Shown here: in pieces, positions 55,569-64,000 of the stretch
How the letters are laid out: each line of letters begins with the position of its first letter
How positions within the stretch are numbered: position 1 is the first letter of the stretch
NCBI RefSeq assembly: GCF_016735695.1
Contig: NZ_JAERQD010000009.1
Location: 62,001 to 126,000, forward strand
DNA length: 64,000 bases
Reading direction: 5' to 3'
From: Microvirga zambiensis WSM3693
GTDB taxonomy: Bacteria > Pseudomonadota > Alphaproteobacteria > Rhizobiales > Beijerinckiaceae
Made by a program: the position numbers and the translations under genes
Notes under the pieces: model-generated
Database searches by the model: none
The model's input: only the letters and a program-made list of their open reading frames with translations
Told to the model about the DNA's origin: nothing

Positions 55569-56576
55569 TCATGGCTTGAAGATCGTCTTCCAGTCGTTCT
55601 TCATGTCGACGACGAGCCATCCGCGCTTCGGTGCCTCGTCGAGAGCCTTGTCGAGCTTTCCGACATGCGATTGCCGGTCGTAGGCGTATTCGCGCTCCGC
55701 GTCGGTGTGGTGGACGATGAGGGCGAAGCGCGGACCCGTATTCAGCGTCGTCCATTGCAGCATCTGCAGGTCGCCGTCCGAATTGCCGGCCGCGAAGACA
55801 GGGCGGCGCCCGATGAAGCGGTTGATGCCGACAGGCTTGCCCGGCCCGTCGTCCACGAACTCGACGCTCGGAAGTTTTTCGATCACCGGCGTATCGCCTT
55901 CGAGACGGTACGCGGTCTTGCCGCTCGAGCCGACCACCTGCTCGGGCGGGATGCCGTAGGCCTTCTCCGTCCAGGGACGCATGAACTCGACGCCGCCGCC
56001 GGAGACGATGAAGGTCTTGAACCCGTTGGCGCGCAGATAGGCCAGCAGCTCGATCATCGGCTGGTAGACGAGATCCGTGTAGGGCCGGTTGAAGCGCGGA
56101 TGCCGCGCGGTTTCGAGCCAGTCGCTCACCATCTTGTCGAATGCGGCCGTGGTCATGCCGCTATGGGTCGAGATCACGAGTTCGGTGAGGCCTTGTTCGC
56201 CCAGAGCGGCGAGCGCAGCGTGGTCAGACGTCAGGATCGCCTTGAAGGGTTGCCTGTTCGCCAGTTCCGGGTTGGATTGAGCGAGCACCTTGGCGCGATC
56301 GAGCACGAACGCCGCCTGCACGTACATCGGCTGCTCAATCCACAGCGTGCCGTCATTGTCGAAGGTGGCGATGCGCTCCTCGACCGGCACGAAATCCGGC
56401 CCGCCCTGTCGCGTCACTCGTTCGACGAAAGCGGTGATGGAGGATTTGGCACCGCCGTCGTTCCACGACGGAAGAGGATCGGTCTGCGCCTGCGGCACAC
56501 TCGCCGTGAATGCCAGGGCAAGGAAGGCGGCAGCGGCGATGAATCCGCGCCGCGTTCGACGGGCGATACCATTCAT
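55569..56576 (-). CDS. Exported HAD-superfamily phosphatase (335 aa)
   Basis: Haloacid dehalogenase-like hydrolase. Motif I is ATFDNDGTLW (D73 nucleophile, D75 acid/base), motif II is FIVSGGG, and the late acidic motif is AAGNSDGDLQM. An Arg-rich leader (MNGIARRTRRGFIAAAAFLALAF) looks like an export signal, perhaps Tat, cleaved near PQAQ. I chose ATG 56576, with GGAGGACC upstream. It sits between the BatD-like gene and the sulfatase on one strand. The substrate is unknown; a phosphatase serving the sulfatase pathway is plausible. Confidence 0.87.
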   Translation of the reverse strand: MNGIARRTRRGFIAAAAFLALAFTASVPQAQTDPLPSWNDGGAKSSITAFVERVTRQGGPDFVPVEERIATFDNDGTLWIEQPMYVQAAFVLDRAKVLAQSNPELANRQPFKAILTSDHAALAALGEQGLTELVISTHSGMTTAAFDKMVSDWLETARHPRFNRPYTDLVYQPMIELLAYLRANGFKTFIVSGGGVEFMRPWTEKAYGIPPEQVVGSSGKTAYRLEGDTPVIEKLPSVEFVDDGPGKPVGINRFIGRRPVFAAGNSDGDLQMLQWTTLNTGPRFALIVHHTDAEREYAYDRQSHVGKLDKALDEAPKRGWLVVDMKNDWKTIFKP

Positions 56577-56613
56577 GGCGAGGTCCTCCGAAAGGGCTGT
56601 ACGACGCTGCATC

Positions 56614-57891
56614 TCATGATCCGGCAACCGGATTGAGCGGAGGCAGCGCCGAGCCGTGTGCCGCGCGCGGCGTGCGCTTGGGAATGGACGACACGGCATG
56701 TGCCAGTTGCCGTCCGAGGTCAGGCGTCCATTCTCCGCCGTGGCCGAAGAGCGAGCGCTCCAACTGCATCGTCAAGGCACGCAGCGGCTCGTGACCCGCG
56801 ACCTCCTCGGCGTCGGACAGCGACATCCTCGACCGCCACACGCCGAGCGCGCGATAGGTCGCAGCCGCATCGCCCGTTCGGGCGGCGCGGCACAGATCGC
56901 GCCGTGCCGCATGCTCGGAGCCGGCTCGGCGACGCTGCCATGCGAGCCATGCTTCGTGCGCCCACGGCCAGCCATAGCGAACGATCATGGCGATGCCCGC
57001 GATGAAGGCCGCCAGGATCGCAGCCGCCGTCAGCCACGCGCGCGTGTTCCAAGGGCCCGCAGCCGGAGATGCGGCCGAATCCGGCGCGGCGGCAATCGTC
57101 ACCGTCGCGCCAGTGAGAGGAACGGATTGCACCGATTTCGTGCCGAGATCCCACCAGGGCTGCGACAATGCCGGAAGCTCGAAGGCCCCGGCGCGTTCGA
57201 ACACATAAGTGACCTTGTCCGTGCGATGCCCCGTAATGGCGCCCCGGTTGGCGCGGTCTTCGCTGACGGGCGGGTCGACATAGGCACGTACGCCGTCCGG
57301 CGCCACGAAACGGAGTTCGGGCATGCCGAGCGCCGGCACATCCGCCGCCTCGCGCGTGATCGTCCTGACGACGGCGCCGCCGGGCGCGAGGCGCGTCCTG
57401 GGATCGGGCGTCCAGCTTTGCACGGCCGTGACGCGAGTCGAGGCGATCACGGGCCCGGACGCGTCGACGCCCTGCGGCACGGTTACATTCAACGTTACCG
57501 GATTGCCCTTGGCCGATCCGGTAACGTCGCCGGCCGCGTTGAGCAGGGTGACTTCCGCCGGCGGGAGCGCCAGCGCCCCGCCGCGGCGGGGAAAGATGTC
57601 GAAGGTGAAACGCTGACCGACGTAAGTCTGCCCGCCCGTATTCTCGGTGAGCGTTACGCCCTGGCTCTCGAAGCGCATGACCTGGACGCCCTGCGCGTCC
57701 GGGATCTTCACCCTCGGCGGCCGCGGCATCGTGTCGGGAAAGAGCACGTCCACATAAAGGCTGACGGATTGGCCGATAACGGCTCCCTGCGCGGGGTCGA
57801 GCACTTCCCGCACCACAACCCCTGGGGTCTGGGCCCCGACGGGCAGGGCGAAGGCGATGAAACCGACCGCGAGAGCACCCCGTACAGCCAT
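56614..57891 (-). CDS. batD: BatD-like protein (425 aa)
   Basis: Signal peptide about 1-20 from ATG 57891 (a TTG at 57906 would add five residues). The exported part contains Ig-like beta-rich segments with TPGVVVREVLDPAQGAVIGQ and RFTFDIFPRRGGALALPPAEVTLL, characteristic of BatD ('oxygen tolerance') proteins. A single helix near 285-305 (ILAAFIAGIAMIVR) and a cytoplasmic C-terminal tail of about 115 residues (LCRAARTGDAAATYRAL) follow. It completes the Bat set, though on the strand opposite to batABC. The HAD and sulfatase genes follow it. Confidence 0.85.
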   Translation of the reverse strand: MAVRGALAVGFIAFALPVGAQTPGVVVREVLDPAQGAVIGQSVSLYVDVLFPDTMPRPPRVKIPDAQGVQVMRFESQGVTLTENTGGQTYVGQRFTFDIFPRRGGALALPPAEVTLLNAAGDVTGSAKGNPVTLNVTVPQGVDASGPVIASTRVTAVQSWTPDPRTRLAPGGAVVRTITREAADVPALGMPELRFVAPDGVRAYVDPPVSEDRANRGAITGHRTDKVTYVFERAGAFELPALSQPWWDLGTKSVQSVPLTGATVTIAAAPDSAASPAAGPWNTRAWLTAAAILAAFIAGIAMIVRYGWPWAHEAWLAWQRRRAGSEHAARRDLCRAARTGDAAATYRALGVWRSRMSLSDAEEVAGHEPLRALTMQLERSLFGHGGEWTPDLGRQLAHAVSSIPKRTPRAAHGSALPPLNPVAGS

Positions 57892-57936
57892 CGCCAAGTC
57901 TCTCAACCTAATCCCGTGCCGTGATGAATCATCGCC

Positions 57937-58119
57937 TCAGCGGCCTCCCTCGCCGGTTTCCTTGCCGTCCTCGTCACCGACGATCTGGCTCTGGCGCGGA
58001 ACGCGCGTCACCTTCGGTGGATCGCTGGCCGGGAAGGTATCGGCGAGTTGCTCGTCCAACTCGCGATCGGCCTCCACATCGTCGGGCTCCGAGGACGGCT
58101 TCGATGGCTCTTTCGGCAT
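57937..58119 (-). CDS. Small acidic protein with TFPASDPP motif (60 aa)
   Basis: Start MPKEPSKPS at ATG 58119 with GGAG upstream; longer starts at 58173 and 58311 lack support. It contains DRELDEQLADTFPASDPPKV, a phrase common in small rhizobial proteins. No signal peptide, hydrophilic, probably unfolded. It lies 45 bp upstream of batD on the same strand and may be co-transcribed. Function is unknown. Confidence 0.7.
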   Translation of the reverse strand: MPKEPSKPSSEPDDVEADRELDEQLADTFPASDPPKVTRVPRQSQIVGDEDGKETGEGGR

Positions 58120-58331
58120 TCCATTCTCCGCATTCCTGTCATCAGGCCGTGAATTGGATCGTCGTGCCGCCATGCGCTCGCGCAACGGGGGCGTTATCGC
58201 GAGCCCTGGTCCGTCGAAAGCATCTTTCCTCCTAGGATGAGAAGCAACCCCGCCACGGCGGGAATAAACCCTCGCCTCTGCTGAAAGAAACCCTGACACG
58301 ACCTCCCGCAAAACCCTGATCGCGCGTCGCC

Positions 58332-58964
58332 TTACGGTTCGACGAGCTTGTTGCGGATGGCGTAGCGGACGAGCGTTGCGGTGGAGTTGGCGTTGACCTT
58401 GCGCATCGCCGAGGAGCGGTGGCTCTCCACCGTCTTCAGGTTCAGGCCCAAGATCTGCGCCGTCTCCTTGTTCGAATGCCCCTCGGCGATCAGCTGCACC
58501 ACCCGCCGCTCGCGCGCGGTCAGCACCCCGTCGCCGGTATGGCCCTGGGCCAGATAGGCATTGAGCAGCGTCTCCGACACGCGGCCCGTGAAGAACGGCT
58601 TGTGCCGGGCAAGCGATTCCACCGCCGCGATCAGGAAGCGGCGCGCGTCCGATTTCAGCAGATAGCCGCGCGCCCCCGCCTCGAGCAGCTCGCGCACCAG
58701 AGGCTCGCTCTCGTGCATGGTGAAGATCAGCACTTCCGTCTGCGGCTGCACGGCGCGGATCTCGCGCGTCGCGTCGACCCCGTTCATCGACGGCAGCTGG
58801 TAGTCGAGGATGGCCACGTCCGGCTTGGTCTCGGCGGCAAGCTGCACCGCCTGGCGCCCGTCCTCGGCCTCCGCCACCACCTCCCAGCCCGGCTGACCGC
58901 CCAGGATCGTGCTCAAGCCAGAGCGCACAACATCATGGTCGTCGGCAATCAGGATACGCGTCAT
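58332..58964 (-). CDS. Two-component response regulator, NarL/FixJ (LuxR) type (210 aa)
   Basis: Receiver domain (residues 1-120) with the acidic pocket ILIADDHDVVRSG, phospho-acceptor Asp in VAILDYQLPSMNG and Lys in YLLKSDARR. A LuxR-type helix-turn-helix follows in LTARERRVVQLIAEGHSNKETAQILGLNLKTVESHRSS. No sensor kinase is adjacent. It is a lone gene, so the cognate kinase and target genes cannot be inferred. Confidence 0.95.
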   Translation of the reverse strand: MTRILIADDHDVVRSGLSTILGGQPGWEVVAEAEDGRQAVQLAAETKPDVAILDYQLPSMNGVDATREIRAVQPQTEVLIFTMHESEPLVRELLEAGARGYLLKSDARRFLIAAVESLARHKPFFTGRVSETLLNAYLAQGHTGDGVLTARERRVVQLIAEGHSNKETAQILGLNLKTVESHRSSAMRKVNANSTATLVRYAIRNKLVEP

Positions 58965-59317
58965 GGGCCCGCATGCCTCCGCGAGCTTCTTCTATACCGT
59001 GAAAGCTCGACTGCAGCACTTAGGGAAAACCCTGAAACGGCTTCGGGAAAATCCGCTCCCGCAATGTTATGAAATTATCCGTCGAAAGTTCGATAGGCTC
59101 TTGCCGGTCTTCTGCGCGCGGGGACATTGAATCCGGTCAAGCCCGCCACAGGTAGAGGAACCAACCTCATGCCTGCGAGCGAGCCATGTTTTGATCAAGC
59201 GGTTGTTCGATCGCGTCACCCTGCCGGAGCATCTCGTCGACAGAGGGCTCATCGCCGCAGCGATGACCGCTGCCGTGGCGGCCGTTCTCCTATGCGGGCA
59301 ACTTCCCTGAGCGAAAG
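58965..59317. other. 353-bp gap with one doubtful small frame
   Basis: No confident gene. The only candidate is the 39-codon frame at 59191-59310. The divergent promoter for the response regulator should lie at the left; no sites assigned. Confidence 0.45.
59191..59310 (+). CDS. Possible 39-residue single-helix peptide
   Basis: Frame from TTG 59191: IKRLFDRVTLPEHLVDRGLI followed by a hydrophobic helix AAAMTAAVAAVLLCGQLP and TGA. Composition looks natural, but no Shine-Dalgarno and no ATG support it. Confidence 0.3.
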   Translation: MIKRLFDRVTLPEHLVDRGLIAAAMTAAVAAVLLCGQLP

Positions 59318-59563
59318 TCAGTCGCCGGTGGTCGTCCTGATATCCGAGCAGGGAATGACCAGGACCGGACGAAGATCCTCGCCAACGATCTCGATCATGA
59401 TGTCGCTGCTGTAATCCGGCGGCATCGCGGCCCAGCCCTTCAGGAGCTTCTCCGCGACCTTCAAGGCTTCCATCCGTGCGGCGGCGACGTCGGGCAGCTC
59501 GATGCCGCTTGGATCTTCGTTGATGCCGAAATGGCTTCTGACATCGATATAGTAGCGCGGCAC
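59318..59563 (-). CDS. DUF6894-like small protein (81 aa)
   Basis: Start GTG 59563: the translated product MPRYYIDVRSHFGINEDPSG continues with IELPDVAAARMEALKVAEKLL, matching the small DUF6894-like proteins common in Methylobacterium and Microvirga (PRYxxDxRxG...D..G.ELPD...A..EA). GAGG lies about 10 nt upstream. The longer frame to 59740 adds no homologous residues. Function is unknown; soluble, mixed alpha/beta. Confidence 0.72.
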   Translation of the reverse strand: MPRYYIDVRSHFGINEDPSGIELPDVAAARMEALKVAEKLLKGWAAMPPDYSSDIMIEIVGEDLRPVLVIPCSDIRTTTGD

Positions 59564-59806
59564 GATCGTTGGCCTCGGGAACTCTGCACCGACGGCGGAT
59601 CTTTCCGCCATCTTATCGATTGATGGTAGTCCACATCCTGAATCGGGAAAATTCACCCTGAATCCCCCAAGCCCTATTCGAAAGGAGCGCCCCAGGAGAG
59701 GCTTCATGACGCGGGGCCAACCTGCGCGCGATGCCGTCATTCCCTCCGCCTTGGTGCGATCGTGTGATAGAGCTTGGGAGTTACCTAACCACCACCCGGA
59801 GTTTCG

Positions 59807-60067
59807 ATGATCTTGCCATGGATGAAACTGGCGACCGACACCACGATGCTCGCATTGGAGGCTCAGTCGGTAATCTGGACCCGCGTCTCTCGCGCCGCCA
59901 TGGGCCAGGGCTCACCCGCTGAAAACCTGCTGATGGTCACCGAGAAGGTCACGGCCCTCGCCGAGGCGGCCGTCACCATCGCGACGGGTGGGTCGCCCCA
60001 TAAGGTCGTCAGAGGATACCGTCGCAAGGTGCGCGCCAACGTGAAGCGGCTGAAGCGGCGCCCTTAG
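59807..60067 (+). CDS. Conserved small helical protein (86 aa)
   Basis: MILPWMKLATDTTMLALEAQ then VTALAEAAVTIATGGSP and a basic end (RGYRRKVRANVKRLKRRP). I have seen this pattern in rhizobial genomes without a known role; it is somewhat phasin-like in composition but too short to claim that. GGAG precedes ATG 59807. Its C-terminus is strongly basic and might bind nucleic acid. Confidence 0.65.
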   Translation: MILPWMKLATDTTMLALEAQSVIWTRVSRAAMGQGSPAENLLMVTEKVTALAEAAVTIATGGSPHKVVRGYRRKVRANVKRLKRRP

Positions 60068-60399
60068 GACTATATGCGGCAAATCGTCTTTTCTCGACAA
60101 GTATTCCTGAGCAATTCCAAGCGATCAACCGCTTGCAGGATAACGGAAATCACAACAATTCCAGATTTGCGACGTCCCGCGAGCGAAGCCCTCCCAAGCT
60201 TGGCCGTGAGAAATACGTATTTCCCGCTATTTCGCTTCGCAATAAATCTGCCTATAGAATGCAATTATTGATGTGCGAAAATTAAAGACAACGCTCACCA
60301 AAGATATAATTGAAAAACACTGCCGTGTTTCGGGGCTGAGCACGGTCACAGGCCGCGAAGTCGATCGGAAGATCGCTCGCGGCTTTTCTTTTGTGTGGT
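60068..60399. other. 332-bp gap with terminator
   Basis: No gene seen. The AT-rich left part (60068-60300) shows no coding frame. A terminator hairpin lies at 60352-60388. I see no cobalamin riboswitch here, though cob genes follow. Confidence 0.5.
60352..60388 (+). terminator. Rho-independent terminator
   Basis: GCCGCGA (60352-60358) and TCGCGGC (60377-60383), with an inner CGATC-GGAA-GATCG stem, followed by TTTTCTT. It reads on the plus strand and could end the transcript of the small gene at 59807. Confidence 0.7.
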
Positions 60400-61404
60400 T
60401 TACATGGCGAGGAAAGCATCGAGCGCCTGTTCGAGACGCTGCCAGGCCGCCTCATTCCCAGGCAGGCCGAACCGCAGGAGCCTGGGATCGTGCTGGAAGC
60501 GGCGCAGCCAGATGCCGCGATGCGCCAGATGGACGAACAGTTCGGGAGCCCGCCGGCTTTCCATGAGACGGTAGAGGCTCGTGCCGCGAGGCGCCCCATC
60601 CGCGAGCGGCGCAAGCAATCTGTCGAGCCGGGCAGCATCCTCCGCCCGCGCCCTGCCCGCCGCCTGTCGCCATGCGCGATCCCGCAACGCCTGTCGCCCG
60701 ATGTCGATGGCCGGCCCTGAAACCGCCCATGGGCCCATCGTCATCCGCAGCCGCTCCGTCATGCCGGCCGAGGCCACCGCGAAACCGAGCCGAATCCCGG
60801 CGAGCCCGTAGGTCTTGCCGAAGGAGCGCAGGACGATGGCGTTCTCCGGCAGAACCGGCACAAGCGTCTCGCCCGGATCGAAATCAGCAAAGGCCTCATC
60901 GACCACGAGCCAGCCACCGCGCCGACGAAGACGGTCTGCCTCTTCGATCAAGGCCGGACGCTCGAGCGTCCTGCCGTCGGGGTTGTTCGGGTTGACGAGG
61001 ACGACAATGCCGGCCTCGCGAGCCGCTTCAAACGCGGTCAATTCATCAACGTCATGCCCTGCTCCGCGCCAGGCCCGGGCGTGCTCCGCATAGGTCGGGC
61101 CCAGCACGGCAACGCGAGAGCGCGGCCACAGGGACGGCAGCAGGCTGATCAGGATCTGCGTCCCGGGCGCGGCCACCACCTGCGCGGGATCCGTCGCGCC
61201 ATAGGCCTCGGCAGCGGCGGCCTCGAGATCCCGGTGATCGGCGGGCGACGGCAGCCGCTCGAACGAGGAGGCTGGCAAGGCGGGCATGGGATAAGCTATG
61301 GGATTGATCCCCGTCGACAGGTCGATCCACGGCTCGGGCGCGTGCGGACAGAGCCGCCGGGCCTCGTCGAGATCGCCCCCATGCCAGATCCGCGCCTCAC
61401 CCAT
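60400..61404 (-). CDS. cobC: Threonine-phosphate decarboxylase for cobalamin (334 aa)
   Basis: PLP enzyme (P. denitrificans CobC, Salmonella CobD) that decarboxylates L-threonine O-3-phosphate to the aminopropanol phosphate arm of cobalamin. Conserved parts: WIDLSTGINPIAYP near the start, LVNPNNPDGRTL (cofactor ring binding), LVVDEAFADFDP and SFGKTYGLAGIRLGF with the PLP Lys. ATG 61404 is used; a GTG at 61413 is an alternative. It is divergent from cbiB with only about a dozen bases between starts. Confidence 0.93.
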   Translation of the reverse strand: MGEARIWHGGDLDEARRLCPHAPEPWIDLSTGINPIAYPMPALPASSFERLPSPADHRDLEAAAAEAYGATDPAQVVAAPGTQILISLLPSLWPRSRVAVLGPTYAEHARAWRGAGHDVDELTAFEAAREAGIVVLVNPNNPDGRTLERPALIEEADRLRRRGGWLVVDEAFADFDPGETLVPVLPENAIVLRSFGKTYGLAGIRLGFAVASAGMTERLRMTMGPWAVSGPAIDIGRQALRDRAWRQAAGRARAEDAARLDRLLAPLADGAPRGTSLYRLMESRRAPELFVHLAHRGIWLRRFQHDPRLLRFGLPGNEAAWQRLEQALDAFLAM

Positions 61405-61415
61405 TCGATGCACCC

Positions 61416-62402
61416 ATGGTTCTTCCCGACAGCCTCCTGATCCTGCCCCTCGCTCTCGCGGCAGAGGCGGCCATCGGCTATCCGGATGGCCTTTACACGC
61501 GGATCGGCCATCCCGTCACCTGGATCGGTCGGCTGATCAAGGGGCTCGACCGAGTCCTCAACCGGGATGAGTGGTCTTTCGGCCGCCGTCGCGCCGCCGG
61601 GATCCTGGCTCTCCTGATCCTTCTGGCCATCACGGGCGCGGCGGCCTGGGCTCTGCAAGCTCTCCTCCTGCCGCTCCGCGTGATCGGCATCGCGGTTCTG
61701 GCGATCCTCGCGAGCAGCCTCATCGCGCAGCGCAGCCTGCATGAGCACGTGGCGGCGGTGTCGAACGGACTGCGCGAGGGCGGGATCGCGGGCGGACGCA
61801 AGGCCGTGTCGATGATCGTCGGCAGAAACCCGCAGAGCCTGGACGAGGCGGGCGTGTCGCGCGCCGCGATCGAAAGCCTTGCCGAAAACTTTTCCGACGG
61901 CATCGTCGCGCCGGCCTTCTGGCTCGGGCTCGGCGGCTTGCCGGGCGCCGTGCTCTACAAGGCCGCCAACACCGCCGACAGCATGATCGGCCACCGCACG
62001 CCGCGGCACGAGGCCTTCGGCTGGGCGGCGGCAAGGTTCGACGATCTCGTGAATCTCCCCGCCTCGCGCCTCACCGCGCTTCTGCTCGTTGCGGCCGCTT
62101 GCCTGCATCGGGAAACCTCACCGCGAGGCGCGTGGCGCGCCCTCCGGCGCGACGCTTCCCACCATCGCTCGCCCAATGCCGGCTGGCCCGAAGCCGCGAT
62201 GGCGGGAGCGCTGGGCCTTCGGCTTGCCGGACCGCGCGTCTATGGCGACGTGCGTGTCGAGGATCGCTGGATGGGCGACGGACGCGCCGAGGCGAATGCG
62301 GACGATATCGACCGGGCGCTCGCGCTCTACCGGACGGCGTGCGGATTGCTGTTCGCACTGGCGGCAGGAGCGGCGCTGAGCGCGTGGACTATCTTGCGCT
62401 GA
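61416..62402 (+). CDS. cobD: Adenosylcobinamide-phosphate synthase CbiB/CobD (328 aa)
   Basis: Membrane enzyme that joins the aminopropanol (phosphate) arm to adenosylcobyric acid. The N-terminus [32 protein letters not shown] is typical, as is [26 protein letters not shown]-like [20 protein letters not shown] is the most diagnostic segment. Named cobD in the P. denitrificans scheme (CbiB elsewhere). No Shine-Dalgarno is visible before ATG 61416. It converges with cobQ, overlapping 14 bp at the ends. Confidence 0.94.
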   Translation: MVLPDSLLILPLALAAEAAIGYPDGLYTRIGHPVTWIGRLIKGLDRVLNRDEWSFGRRRAAGILALLILLAITGAAAWALQALLLPLRVIGIAVLAILASSLIAQRSLHEHVAAVSNGLREGGIAGGRKAVSMIVGRNPQSLDEAGVSRAAIESLAENFSDGIVAPAFWLGLGGLPGAVLYKAANTADSMIGHRTPRHEAFGWAAARFDDLVNLPASRLTALLLVAAACLHRETSPRGAWRALRRDASHHRSPNAGWPEAAMAGALGLRLAGPRVYGDVRVEDRWMGDGRAEANADDIDRALALYRTACGLLFALAAGAALSAWTILR

Positions 62403-63846
62403 GGGCGAAGAGGCGCTCGCAGTCGAGATGCCTTTCCAGGTGATCGGCAAAGCGGTCGAGGATGTCGTCGACGAGCGCCTCATAGGCGAGATCGCTCGTC
62501 TCGGCTCCGAGCATCTGCAGCCATCGCGATCGCTGCCCGTCGTTTGAGAACAGGCCATGGACATAGGTTCCGGTCACGCGCCCATCCGCTGAGACCGCAC
62601 CGTCGCATTGCCCATTCGCCAGTCGTGAGAAGGGACGTGCCGAAGCATCGGGCCCCGATGTCTCGCCGATATGCATCTCGTATCCGGAAAGCGGCGTGTC
62701 ATCGGCGAGCGTCTTTCCCGTCACCGACTCCAACCGCTTCCTCGCGGTGAGCGTGGTCGTGACGTGGAGCAGGCCCAGTCCCTCGATGGAGCGGCCGGCC
62801 TCGCCCTCGATGCCGAGGGGATCCTCGATGCGCATCCCCAGCATCTGGTAGCCGCCGCAGAGACCGAGCACGTGCCCGCCCCGGCGCATATGGGCTTTCA
62901 GGTCGATGTCCCAGCCCTGCTGCCGGATGAAGAGAAGATCGTCGATGGTGGTCTTCGAACCGGGCAGCAGGACAAGCGCCGCCTGCGCCGGAAGCGGCTG
63001 ACCGGGCTCGACCAGCATCACCTTCACGCCGGCTTCTTCGCGCAGAGGATCGAGATCGTCGAAATTGGAGATCCAGGGCGTCACCGGCACCGCGATGACG
63101 ATCGAACCTTTGCGCCCTTCACGGCGGAGCCCGAGACCATCCTCCGCCGGCAGGCGTGCGGCGTCGGAAAAATGCGGCACGAGGCCCAATGCCGGCCAGC
63201 CGGTGCGCTCGGAAACGAAGCGCATGCCGCCGTCGAACAGGGCCGGATCGCCACGGAAGCGGTTGACGATGAAGCCCTTGATCATTGCGGCATCGGCCTC
63301 GTCGAGCACCGCCTTCGTGCCGACGAGGCTTGCGATCACGCCGCCCCGGTCGATATCGCCGACGAGCACCACGGGCACGTTCGCGGCGCGGGCAAATCCC
63401 ATATTGGCGATGTCGCCTGCCCTGAGATTCACCTCCGAGGCCGAGCCCGCGCCTTCGACGAGCACGAGATCGGCCTCTTCGGAAAGCCTGGAAAAGCTGT
63501 CGAGCACCGCCTCCATGAGGCGCGGCTTCCAGGATTGATATTCGCGCGCCTTCGCCGAGCCGACGACCCGTCCCTGCACGACGACCTGCGAGCCGATCTC
63601 GCTCTGGGGCTTGAGCAGCACCGGGTTCATGTGGACGCTGGGCGCGACGCCCGCCGCCCTTGCCTGCAGCGCCTGGGCGCGGCCGATCTCGCCGCCATCG
63701 ACCGTCACGGCGGCATTGTTCGACATGTTCTGCGGCTTGAAGGGGCGTACCTTCATGCCCCTGCGCGCGAAGACCCGGCACAGGCCCGCCACCAGGAGCG
63801 ACTTGCCCACGTTGGAGCCGGTGCCCTGCACCATCAGGGCGCGCAT
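62389..63846 (-). CDS. cobQ: Cobyric acid synthase CobQ (485 aa)
   Basis: Glutamine-dependent amidase that adds four amides to adenosylcobyrinic acid a,c-diamide. The N-terminal P-loop-like ATPase reads [25 protein letters not shown]-like [10 protein letters not shown] segment follows, then [14 protein letters not shown]. The C-terminal class I glutamine amidotransferase-like domain has the catalytic Cys in [12 protein letters not shown] and the His-containing [12 protein letters not shown]. The start abuts the cobO stop directly (TAGATG). Confidence 0.96.
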   Translation of the reverse strand: MRALMVQGTGSNVGKSLLVAGLCRVFARRGMKVRPFKPQNMSNNAAVTVDGGEIGRAQALQARAAGVAPSVHMNPVLLKPQSEIGSQVVVQGRVVGSAKAREYQSWKPRLMEAVLDSFSRLSEEADLVLVEGAGSASEVNLRAGDIANMGFARAANVPVVLVGDIDRGGVIASLVGTKAVLDEADAAMIKGFIVNRFRGDPALFDGGMRFVSERTGWPALGLVPHFSDAARLPAEDGLGLRREGRKGSIVIAVPVTPWISNFDDLDPLREEAGVKVMLVEPGQPLPAQAALVLLPGSKTTIDDLLFIRQQGWDIDLKAHMRRGGHVLGLCGGYQMLGMRIEDPLGIEGEAGRSIEGLGLLHVTTTLTARKRLESVTGKTLADDTPLSGYEMHIGETSGPDASARPFSRLANGQCDGAVSADGRVTGTYVHGLFSNDGQRSRWLQMLGAETSDLAYEALVDDILDRFADHLERHLDCERLFALSAR

Positions 63847-64000
63847 CTAAAACTCCACGCCTTCCTGCGCCTTCACGCCGGCGGCGAAATGGTGCTTCAC
63901 CAGATTCATCTCGGTCACGAGGTCCGCGGCCTCGATCAGTTCCGGCTTCGCGTTGCGACCGGTAACGACCACATGGAGATTCGGCCGGCGCTGCCGCAGG
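63847..64000 (-). CDS. cobO: Corrinoid adenosyltransferase CobO/BtuR, C-terminal 51 residues only
   Basis: The frame runs off the right edge, so only the end is seen: HVVVTGRNAKPELIEAADLV, TEMNLVKHHFAAGVKAQEG and VEF before TAG. This C-terminus is typical of CobO/BtuR, which transfers 5'-deoxyadenosine from ATP to the cobalt. Its stop is followed directly by the cobQ ATG, so cobO and cobQ are translationally coupled. Confidence 0.9.
   Translation of the reverse strand, partial: LRQRRPNLHVVVTGRNAKPELIEAADLVTEMNLVKHHFAAGVKAQEGVEF

Noticed and set aside
60068-60399. Cobalamin riboswitch before the cob genes
   Set aside because: I looked for a B12-box-like conserved segment on both strands and saw none; the hairpin there is a simple terminator.

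Overview
ORGANISM. The window is high-GC chromosomal DNA that I read as an alphaproteobacterium of the Hyphomicrobiales (Rhizobiales), probably near Methylobacteriaceae/Microvirga. This is inferred from the neighbourhood pgsA - AI-2E permease - hdaA - ppk - ppx divergent from purMN, from P. denitrificans-type cob genes, from small proteins of rhizobial type, and from three families of palindromic intergenic repeats. No 16S rRNA or insertion sequence is present, so the genus is only a guess. LAYOUT. 1-10.7 kb is housekeeping: a partial gene, then a tightly coupled minus-strand operon pgsA-perM-hdaA-ppk-ppx (phospholipid synthesis, permease, replication control, polyphosphate turnover), then purM-purN and a lytic transglycosylase. 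10.7-31.8 kb mixes repeats, a molybdopterin oxidoreductase, a 1080-residue RTX adhesin-like protein, ndk, two glutathione transferases, N-acetyltransferases, a class III adenylate cyclase, an acyltransferase/SGNH pair, and gatB and gatCA. 31.9-36.1 kb is a four-gene sugar ABC transporter (ThuEFGK-like), followed by ruvX. 37-45.5 kb is an accessory region around a tRNA-Gln(CTG): a minimal RTX protein, two orphan TTT-type solute receptors, a seven-repeat FG-GAP/VCBS protein in AT-rich DNA and a serralysin-type metalloprotease. 45.8-58.1 kb is the most striking block. A plus-strand operon (secreted small protein, MoxR ATPase, DUF58, DUF4381, two VWA/Bat proteins, TPR protein, formylglycine-generating enzyme) converges on a minus-strand set (BatD-like protein, HAD phosphatase, Tat-exported arylsulfatase, outer-membrane channel-like protein). 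58.3-60.1 kb has a LuxR-type response regulator and small proteins. 60.4-64 kb is a cobalamin cluster (cobC, cbiB/cobD, cobQ, partial cobO). HOW IT WORKS TOGETHER. The 45.8-58 kb block combines a complete Bat/MoxR membrane machine with a sulfatase and the enzyme that installs the sulfatase's catalytic formylglycine. One coherent reading is an envelope sulfatase system that is matured, exported and assembled or triggered by the MoxR/VWA machine. The parts are recognisable families; the joint function is inference. The three RTX proteins share a C-terminal module of about 80 residues, and with the VCBS protein they look like clients of a type I secretion system encoded elsewhere. Gene boundaries use the start codon best supported by overlap or a Shine-Dalgarno sequence.
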